Source: Algoriphagus zhangzhouensis (lineage in GTDB: Bacteria > Bacteroidota > Bacteroidia > Cytophagales > Cyclobacteriaceae). Taken from it: a DNA stretch of 64,000 bases. The notes beneath the pieces are model-generated. The model saw only the letters and a list, made by a program, of their open reading frames with translations. It made no database searches and was not told where the DNA came from. Below, in pieces: positions 17,304-23,273 of this stretch. The stretch covers positions 296,070 to 360,069 of the forward strand of contig NZ_FRXN01000006.1 in NCBI RefSeq assembly GCF_900148515.1, written 5' to 3'. Within the stretch, counting starts at the first letter, position 1, and each line of letters starts with the position of its first letter. A program made the translations under genes and the position numbers.

Positions 17304-18826
17304 AAAGGCTTGCTTTCCTTTTCTTTATAATAGCAATTGGCTGCAATCCTATTTCTGAAAGGAAGCAGCCAATTCCTTCTTTATACCGACTCTCACAGAT
17401 GGATTTGAAGTTGGAAGGAAAGCAATTGGCAGAGCTTTACTGTGCAAACTGTCATCTCAAGCCTGAACCTAAACTTTTGACTAAAGATATCTGGGAATCC
17501 TCAGTCCTTCCGGATATGAGGATGAGAATGGGATTGTATTTGGAAGAGGATTTTGGGAGGACGCTTCCTGAGGATATGAATGTCCCAGAAGGGATTTACT
17601 CCAAGACTCCCTTTATCACGGAAGACAATTGGCTAAAAATAAAGCAATATTATATAGATAATGCTTCCAAAGAACCTTTGCCACAAATTGCTAAAGAGAC
17701 TCCAACTTTAGGGCTTCCTGGTTTTGAGGTGGAAATCCCAGAATTTGATTTTGTCTATCCAAATCTTACCACGATGATATCGATTGATGAGAAAGGCGAT
17801 TTATGGTTGGGACATAGATTTCGGAAGCTTTTTCACTTAGATGATGGATCGGGTTTTTCAATCATTGATTCGATTTCTACTCCTGTTGCTCCAGTTCAGA
17901 TTAAGTTTAATAAAGACGGATTTGAATTGTTATCCATGGGACTGATGGATCCTGCAAATGATTCATTGGGGACATTTCAACACTATCAAAATGAGTTAGG
18001 TGTTTGGGAGAGCATTGAGGTTTTTGATCAATTAATTAGACCTGTTCATGTTTCTTATGGGGATTTAAACTCTGATGGAGTTGAAGATTATGTCATTTCT
18101 CAATTTGGTAATCACATTGGGAAATTGAGTGCTTTTCTTTCAAGTTCATCAGGCTATGATGAGCTTGTGATTAAGGCATTGCCGGGAGCAAGAAAAGTTG
18201 AACTTGTTGATATGGATCAAGATGGGGATTTAGATCTAGTAGGTTTGATGACTCAGGCACAAGAGGGTGTTTTTTTATGGGAAAATGATGGAGAAGGGCA
18301 TTTTCTGGAAAAACCGCTTATTCGATTCCATCCAGCTTTTGGAGGGAGCGATCTTCAAATAATCGATTTCAATCAAGATGGACTGTTGGATTTGGTTGTT
18401 GCCAATGGTGACAATGCTGATTTATCCCAACAGTTGAAAGGGTATCATGGTGTTAGGATTTTTTTGAATCAAAATGGGGGATTTGAAGAATCATGGTTTT
18501 ATCCTATGTATGGAGCAAGTGGGGTGGTAGTTGAAGATTTTGATCTGGATGGAGATCAGGATTTGATGGCGATTTCTTTCTTCCCTGATAAAAAAGAAAA
18601 ACCCTCTGAGCAATTGATTTATTTTGAAAATGAAGGAAATATCAACTTAAAGCCATTTGTCTCAGAAGTAAAATGGGCTTCAAATTTTTTGATTTTGAGT
18701 AAAGGGGATATAGATCGTGATGGAGATACTGATGTATTTATAGGTGTATTTGATTTTGAGGATTTATATAAGAAACCTTCTGAAAATTGGACTCCCTTGG
18801 TTTTGTTAAAAAATAAAAATCTGTAA
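17300..18826 (+). CDS. FG-GAP repeat lipoprotein with a c-type haem motif
   Basis: A 508-residue lipoprotein (lipobox IIAIGC, Cys15). Just after the anchor comes CANCH (C48-H52), a CxxCH haem-c attachment site, in a context resembling a monohaem cytochrome (LAELYCANCHLKPEPKLL), with a possible distal Met in DMRMRMG. From about residue 250 onwards there are FG-GAP/VCBS repeats with calcium-binding loops (DLNSDGVEDYV, DMDQDGDLDLVG, DFNQDGLLDLVV, DLDGDQDLMA, DRDGDTDVFI). It is the last gene of the glycosylasparaginase-cutC unit. A redox or electron-transfer role at the cell surface is possible. No terminator is visible after it. Confidence 0.82.
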   Translation: MKRLAFLFFIIAIGCNPISERKQPIPSLYRLSQMDLKLEGKQLAELYCANCHLKPEPKLLTKDIWESSVLPDMRMRMGLYLEEDFGRTLPEDMNVPEGIYSKTPFITEDNWLKIKQYYIDNASKEPLPQIAKETPTLGLPGFEVEIPEFDFVYPNLTTMISIDEKGDLWLGHRFRKLFHLDDGSGFSIIDSISTPVAPVQIKFNKDGFELLSMGLMDPANDSLGTFQHYQNELGVWESIEVFDQLIRPVHVSYGDLNSDGVEDYVISQFGNHIGKLSAFLSSSSGYDELVIKALPGARKVELVDMDQDGDLDLVGLMTQAQEGVFLWENDGEGHFLEKPLIRFHPAFGGSDLQIIDFNQDGLLDLVVANGDNADLSQQLKGYHGVRIFLNQNGGFEESWFYPMYGASGVVVEDFDLDGDQDLMAISFFPDKKEKPSEQLIYFENEGNINLKPFVSEVKWASNFLILSKGDIDRDGDTDVFIGVFDFEDLYKKPSENWTPLVLLKNKNL

Positions 18827-18937
18827 AAAATATAGAAAACAATATATACTTCTTTTAAAGAAATTTAATTCAAATATTGTTTTTTAAAAATCATTTTTTT
18901 CAGTATATTATAATTTAACAATAAACCCTTTTCGACT

Positions 18938-19399
18938 ATGGTAAAAAGCTTTCAGGGAGTCAGAATGGTCGAAGCCAAAAAGACTCAAACTAATCAAATT
19001 CTAGTTCAGGACCACATGAGTACCAATTTGGTGACTTTTCATTCAGATGATACGATTGATCAAGTGATGGAAATATTGACCAAACGGAAGATTTCTGGTG
19101 GTCCAGTGGTAGATTCTTCAGGGGCTCTGATCGGGATTATTTCCGAAGTAGATTGCCTCAGGGAAATTATTAAAGGGAAGTATACCAATACCCCGAAATT
19201 TCCGGCAAAAGTAAAAGAACATATGTCTACCGATGTGATAACTATCCCTCCTGACCTTTCTCTTTTTGATGTGGCTGGAAAGTTTCTTGAACACAAGATT
19301 AGAAGATTCCCTGTGCTTAAAAATGGCCGATTAGTTGGGCAAATTAGTTTATCTGATGTGATACGTGCTTTTCCTAAACTCAAACATACAACCTGGTAG
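18938..19399 (+). CDS. two-CBS-domain protein
   Basis: A 153-residue protein made of a tandem CBS (Bateman) module, which typically binds adenine nucleotides and senses energy state. The first CBS starts at DHMSTNLVTFHSDDTIDQVM and includes GGPVVDSSGALIGIISEVD; the second starts at EHMSTDVITIPPDLSLFDVA and ends with FPVLKNGRLVGQISLSDVI. No partner domain is attached. An alternative start at 18965 (MVEAKK) would shorten it by 9 residues. The upstream 110 nt are very AT-rich, as expected of a promoter, and a terminator follows. Confidence 0.9.
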   Translation: MVKSFQGVRMVEAKKTQTNQILVQDHMSTNLVTFHSDDTIDQVMEILTKRKISGGPVVDSSGALIGIISEVDCLREIIKGKYTNTPKFPAKVKEHMSTDVITIPPDLSLFDVAGKFLEHKIRRFPVLKNGRLVGQISLSDVIRAFPKLKHTTW

Positions 19400-19430
19400 A
19401 AAAAAGGCTGTCGTTCGACAGCCTTTTTTT
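19400..19430. terminator. bidirectional terminator between the CBS gene and metZ
   Basis: AAAAAGGCTGTCG (19401-19413) and CGACAGCCTTTTT (19416-19428) form a perfect stem with A- and T-runs on both sides. It serves both convergent genes and overlaps the last codon of metZ. Confidence 0.9.
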
Positions 19431-20601
19431 ATTTAGATTTGGTTAGTGCTTGATCGACATCTTGGATTATGTCGTCATAATGTTCTAATCCTACTGAAAG
19501 ACGAATTAGTCCGTCTGTAATTCCAACTCGATTTCTCTCTTCTTCAGAAAGCTTGCTATGAGTAGTTGAAGCAGGATGAGTCACAATACTTCTACTATCG
19601 CCCAAGTTGGCTGTCACAGAAACCATCTGAAGATTATCGATGAATCTCTGTGCTCGTTGTACGCCGCCTTTCAAATCTAAAGTGACAATTCCGCCCCCTT
19701 GACTCATTTGTTTTACAGCTAAATGATGTTGTGGATGTGATTTCAAAAATGGATATTTCACAGAGATGATCTCCGAATTCCCTTCGAAATGCTCTGCTAC
19801 AGTCAAGGCGTTAGAGCAATGTCTATCCATACGAACACCTAGGGTTTCCATACTTTTGGAAAGAATCCAGGCGTTGAATGGAGAAATGGCAGGTCCAGTA
19901 TGTCTCGTAAAGAACTGGACATCTTTGATCAATTCTTTCTTACCGAGAATCAATCCTCCCAAAACTCGCCCTTGTCCATCAATGTACTTAGTGGCCGAAT
20001 GTGTTACTATGTGTGCCCCCCATTTAGCTGGTTGCTGTAAATAGGGAGAAGCAAAACAATTGTCAACAACCAAAATCAAGTTATGTGCAGCTGCAAATTT
20101 GCCGGCCCATTCTAAATCGATAATTTCCAATCCTGGGTTGGATGGAGTTTCGATGAAAAGCATTTTGGTGTTGCTTTGAACGAGTTTATCCCAGTTTTCA
20201 AAGTCTGAAATATCGCCATAGGTGGAAGTAATTCCCCATTTAGGAAACACGCGAGTCAATAATTGGTGAGTGGATCCAAATAAGGATCTTGCTGCCAAAA
20301 CATGGTCTCCTTGTTGTAGAAGTGATGCGATACTTGCAAACATGGCGGCCATTCCTGAGGCCGTAGCAATACCATCCTCTGTTCCTTCAGCGGCACAGAT
20401 TTTTTCAATTAAATCTGTGGAGTTTGGGTTTGCATAGCGAGAATAGATGTTGCCCTCGATTTCATCTGCAAAAGTTGCTCTGGCTTCCTCAGCAGAATCA
20501 AAGGTGAAACTAGAAGTAAGATAAATTGGTGCGGAATGCTCCTTTTGATTGGATTTGGATTTTGCTATCCGTATTGAGTTGGTCTCAAAATGTTGGCTCA
20601 T
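19429..20601 (-). CDS. metZ: O-succinylhomoserine sulfhydrylase (Cys/Met metabolism PLP enzyme)
   Basis: A 390-residue cystathionine-gamma-synthase-family enzyme. Signature features are YSRYANPNSTDLIEKICA, ATASGMAA, the PLP-phosphate/aspartate region VVDNCFASPYLQQP (D180) and the Schiff-base lysine in HSATKYIDGQG (K205). Sequence style and length fit MetZ, which makes homocysteine from an acylated homoserine and sulfide. Cystathionine gamma-synthase or a gamma-lyase are alternatives. The SAM riboswitch directly upstream strongly supports a methionine-biosynthesis role. The gene stands alone between the riboswitch and a bidirectional terminator. Confidence 0.9.
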   Translation of the reverse strand: MSQHFETNSIRIAKSKSNQKEHSAPIYLTSSFTFDSAEEARATFADEIEGNIYSRYANPNSTDLIEKICAAEGTEDGIATASGMAAMFASIASLLQQGDHVLAARSLFGSTHQLLTRVFPKWGITSTYGDISDFENWDKLVQSNTKMLFIETPSNPGLEIIDLEWAGKFAAAHNLILVVDNCFASPYLQQPAKWGAHIVTHSATKYIDGQGRVLGGLILGKKELIKDVQFFTRHTGPAISPFNAWILSKSMETLGVRMDRHCSNALTVAEHFEGNSEIISVKYPFLKSHPQHHLAVKQMSQGGGIVTLDLKGGVQRAQRFIDNLQMVSVTANLGDSRSIVTHPASTTHSKLSEEERNRVGITDGLIRLSVGLEHYDDIIQDVDQALTKSK

Positions 20602-20698
20602 GGTCCTTACTTGTTTGTAACGTGATAAATATCAGCGCAATCTGAAAATCAGACCCGGGAAGGTAGAACCAAAAAAGGATTAGGAGTAATTAAAGCCA

Positions 20699-20802
20699 AT
20701 TTATAGTTCCCAATTCGGGTAGGATTTGGCACCTTTTCGGTAATTCGCCGAATGGTTGCCAGAGGGTCTTAGAGCCTATTCTCTCGCCTCTTCTTTATAA
20801 AT
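20699..20802 (-). ncRNA. SAM riboswitch (SAM-I clan) controlling metZ
   Basis: On the minus strand the RNA begins ATTTATA (20796-20802) and closes with TATAAAT (20699-20705) as helix P1. Inside are the hallmark AGAGG...CCCTCT helix, the invariant GGCAACC, a TTCGG...CCGAA hairpin and GGTGCCAAATCC, then a CCCGAATTGGG hairpin. These are the core elements of the SAM-I riboswitch clan, which represses methionine genes when S-adenosylmethionine is abundant. About 97 nt separate it from the metZ ATG; no strong T-tract terminator is evident there, so control may be translational or use a weaker hairpin. Confidence 0.88.
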
Positions 20803-20820
20803 CAGTTGCCTGAAGTGATG

Positions 20821-20852
20821 CAAAGTAACATGCTGGAAATCTTATTTCCAAG
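20821..20852 (-). promoter_or_regulatory. candidate promoter of the metZ riboswitch transcript
   Basis: On the minus strand, CTTG is followed after 20 nt by TTACTTTG, close to the Bacteroidota TTTG-N20-TAnnTTTG pattern with one mismatch in each box. The start would be about 15 nt before the aptamer. A dyad (TGCTGGAAAT/ATTTCC-AGCA, 20831-20854) overlaps it and could be an operator or the end of pth. Confidence 0.4.
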
Positions 20853-20860
20853 CATTTGTT

Positions 20861-21421
20861 TCAATCATTGAATTGAGTCATGGTTTGAGCAATACCAATT
20901 GTACAAAAACCCAGAATCATATCTATTGCTTTGTCCATCATAATTGGTAATTCTGCAAACTCACCTTCAGTGAATTTTCCCAATACAAAATCTACTTGTC
21001 TACCCTTTGGAAAGTCGTCGCCGATTCCCATTCTTAATCGAGGGTAGTTTTGTCCTCCTGTTAGTGCCTCGATATTTTTAAGGCCATTGTGTCCCGCTGC
21101 ACTACCTTTAGCTCGCATTCGAAGTTTCCCAAATGGGATGGCCACTTCATCTACAATTACAAGTATGTTTTCTTTTGGAATTGAAAGGTCTTTCATCCAG
21201 TAGTTTACTGCTTTTCCGCTCAGGTTCATGTAAGTTGTCGGTTTGATTACATGAATATTTCTTCCTTTATGCTTAAACTCAGTCTTGAATGCAAGTCTGT
21301 CACTTTTCCACTCTGCATTAAATTTATCTGCTAATCTGTCTACAGTGAGAAAACCGATATTGTGACGAGTTAATTCGTATTCAGGGCCAATATTGCCCAA
21401 GCCAATGATTAGATATTTCAT
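20861..21421 (-). CDS. pth: peptidyl-tRNA hydrolase
   Basis: A 186-residue enzyme that releases peptides from stalled peptidyl-tRNAs. The start MKYLIIGLGNIGPEYELTRH has the catalytic His20 in the RHNIGF context. Also visible are KPTTYMNLSGKAV, VDEVAIPFGKLRMRAKGSAAGHNGLK and RLRMGIGDDFP, all standard for the Pth family. An upstream in-frame ATG would add 7 residues but breaks the conserved N-terminus, so the ATG at 21419-21421 is chosen. It lies downstream of rplY in the common rplY-pth order, but a terminator hairpin separates the two. Confidence 0.95.
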   Translation of the reverse strand: MKYLIIGLGNIGPEYELTRHNIGFLTVDRLADKFNAEWKSDRLAFKTEFKHKGRNIHVIKPTTYMNLSGKAVNYWMKDLSIPKENILVIVDEVAIPFGKLRMRAKGSAAGHNGLKNIEALTGGQNYPRLRMGIGDDFPKGRQVDFVLGKFTEGEFAELPIMMDKAIDMILGFCTIGIAQTMTQFND

Positions 21422-21445
21422 AATGAATCCTCTAGGATACAAAAT

Positions 21446-21475
21446 AAAAAATCCTGCCTTTTGGGCAGGATTTTA
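21446..21475 (-). terminator. terminator between rplY and pth
   Basis: ATCCTGCC (21451-21458) and GGCAGGAT (21464-21471) form an 8-bp stem flanked by A- and T-runs. On the minus strand it follows rplY and precedes pth, so it may attenuate pth expression. Confidence 0.8.
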
Positions 21476-21491
21476 AAAGATGTCGATAGAA

Positions 21492-22067
21492 TTATTCTTC
21501 AACTTTTTTACCTCTCAATGCTCTTGGGATACCGATGGTAACTACAGAAACATTAGGGCTAGTTAGGATTTCGAAGTTTTCAGGCTTCAATTCACCAACT
21601 TTGAAGGATTTTCCAAGATCCAAGTTAGAGATGTTAACCTCTACGAAATCAGGGAAGTCTTTTGCAAGTCCTTTCACTTTCAAAGATCTAGTCTTCAATT
21701 CCAATTTACCCCCCTTAGCGATACCTGGAGAGTTTCCAGTTACTTTAACAGGGATTTCGAATTTGATAGGACGATCTTCAGTGTAAGCCATGAAGTCAAC
21801 GTGCATCAAAGTTTCACTTACTGGATGGAACTGAGCATCTTTCAATACTGCCTTAACGATAGTACCTTCGATGTTAAGCTCTACCAAGTGAACTTCTGGA
21901 GTGTACAACAAATCTCTGAAAAGAATTGCTGGACTGGAGAAGTGAATTTGCTCAGGGATACCTGGTCCGTAAACCACGCATGGTACACTGCCATTGTCTC
22001 TGATCTCATTCAAGCTTTGGCTATCGAGATTTGCTCTTTTAAACCCTATAATCTCAAGCGTTTTCAT
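21492..22067 (-). CDS. rplY: 50S ribosomal protein L25/general stress protein Ctc
   Basis: A 191-residue long-form L25 (Ctc/TL5 type), which binds 5S rRNA. The N-terminal domain (SLNEIRDNGSVPCVVYGPG, VHLVELNIEG, AVLKDAQFHPVSETLMHVDF) is followed by a C-terminal beta-domain with PVKVTGNSPGIAKGGKLEL and DFVEVNISNLDLGKSFKVGE, typical of the Ctc form. It lies 25 nt downstream of prs in the frequent prs-rplY-pth order, so the three genes probably form one transcription unit, partly terminated before pth. Confidence 0.95.
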   Translation of the reverse strand: MKTLEIIGFKRANLDSQSLNEIRDNGSVPCVVYGPGIPEQIHFSSPAILFRDLLYTPEVHLVELNIEGTIVKAVLKDAQFHPVSETLMHVDFMAYTEDRPIKFEIPVKVTGNSPGIAKGGKLELKTRSLKVKGLAKDFPDFVEVNISNLDLGKSFKVGELKPENFEILTSPNVSVVTIGIPRALRGKKVEE

Positions 22068-22092
22068 ATGTTATGTATTTTAAAATTGGTTC

Positions 22093-23019
22093 TTAAATAA
22101 ATAGAGAACTGATAGATGTATGACCAGTCACCGCATGAATAGCTTTGGCAAAAAGGTCAGCTACTGACAATACTCTTACTTTGGAGGATTTCTGGGAAAG
22201 AGGGATGGTGTTTGTGATTACCAATTCTTCCAATACTGAGTTTTCAATATTGTCATACGCTTTTCCAGAAAGAACACCGTGAGTGACGATTGCTCTTACT
22301 GATTTAGCTCCTTTCTCTTTGATGATTTGAGCTGCTTTACACAAAGTGCCTGCAGTATCTACAAGATCATCAACAAGAATTACGTCTTTTCCTTCAACAT
22401 CTCCGATCAATTGCATGGAAGCAATTTCGTTGGCTCTTTTTCTGTGCTTATCACAGACAACCATTTCTACTTCAAAGTGCTTCGCATAAGCTCTAGCACG
22501 TGCTACCCCTCCTACATCCGGTGCTGCGAAAATCATATCCGGAAGGTTCAGCTGGGTCAAATAGGGCACAAAGATAGCTGATCCATTTAAATGATCCAAT
22601 GGTATGTCAAAAAATCCTTGAATCTGTCCAGCATGCAAGTCACATGTCATAATTCTGTCAGCTCCAGCAGAGGTGATCATATTCGCGATCAGTTTTGCTG
22701 CAATAGATACACGAGGTCTATCTTTTCTGTCCTGACGAGCATAACCAAAATATGGGATGACAGCACAAACTTTGTAGGCACTTGCTCTTTTGGCAGCATC
22801 GATCATCAAGCAAAGCTCCAAAATATTATCGCTAGGCTGATTTGTACTTTGGATGATGAAAACTGTACACCCTCGAATAGATTCATTGTAGCTAGGAGAC
22901 ATTTCTCCATCACTAAATTTTGAGAGAGTGACGTCGCCTAATTTTTTGCCATAATTTTTGGCAATCTTCTCGGCTAAATCGGTGCTGTTGGAACCGGCAA
23001 ATATTTTTACCTCAGACAT
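22093..23019 (-). CDS. prs: ribose-phosphate pyrophosphokinase
   Basis: A 308-residue enzyme making PRPP from ribose-5-phosphate and ATP. Clear motifs are KIFAGSNSTDLAEKIAKNYG at the start, FSDGEMSPSYNESIRG, the ATP-loop region YFGYARQDRKDRPRVSIAAK, DLHAGQIQGFFDIPLDHL and the PRPP-binding loop VILVDDLVDTAGTLCKAA. The length is typical. It is the first gene of prs-rplY-(pth), with a -7 promoter box about 50 nt upstream. Confidence 0.97.
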   Translation of the reverse strand: MSEVKIFAGSNSTDLAEKIAKNYGKKLGDVTLSKFSDGEMSPSYNESIRGCTVFIIQSTNQPSDNILELCLMIDAAKRASAYKVCAVIPYFGYARQDRKDRPRVSIAAKLIANMITSAGADRIMTCDLHAGQIQGFFDIPLDHLNGSAIFVPYLTQLNLPDMIFAAPDVGGVARARAYAKHFEVEMVVCDKHRKRANEIASMQLIGDVEGKDVILVDDLVDTAGTLCKAAQIIKEKGAKSVRAIVTHGVLSGKAYDNIENSVLEELVITNTIPLSQKSSKVRVLSVADLFAKAIHAVTGHTSISSLFI

Positions 23020-23065
23020 GTAAGAATTGTTTTGTTTGGAGGAAGAATCGATAAGGATACTGAGA

Positions 23066-23073
23066 CAAAAGTA
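23066..23073 (-). promoter_or_regulatory. -7 promoter element of prs-rplY
   Basis: The minus-strand sequence TACTTTTG fits TAnnTTTG exactly and would give a leader of about 40 nt before the prs ATG. The -33 box is not clear. Confidence 0.45.
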
Positions 23074-23194
23074 ATAATTTTTAATGGCAAGGGAAGGGAG
23101 AATGAGTGATATCCGAAGAATATTTTGAGGATACTTTTAAATATTCCTTAAATCTTTTAGAATTGATTTTCTCCGATCCTGTAAAAAATATGCG

Positions 23195-23227
23195 AAAGGG
23201 CACTTATTCAAGAGTGTCTCTTTTTTT
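23195..23227 (+). terminator. terminator-like hairpin in the leader of the M14 peptidase gene
   Basis: AAAGGGCACT (23195-23204) pairs with AGTG-T-CTCTTT (213-223) in a 10-bp stem with one bulged T and one G-T pair, an 8-nt loop and a run of seven T. No plus-strand gene precedes it for over 3.5 kb, so it would act as an attenuator in the leader or as the end of an unannotated small RNA. Confidence 0.45.
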
Positions 23228-23273
23228 ATGTCTTATTTTAGAGGAATTGACTAAAACCACCAAATAAACTCTT

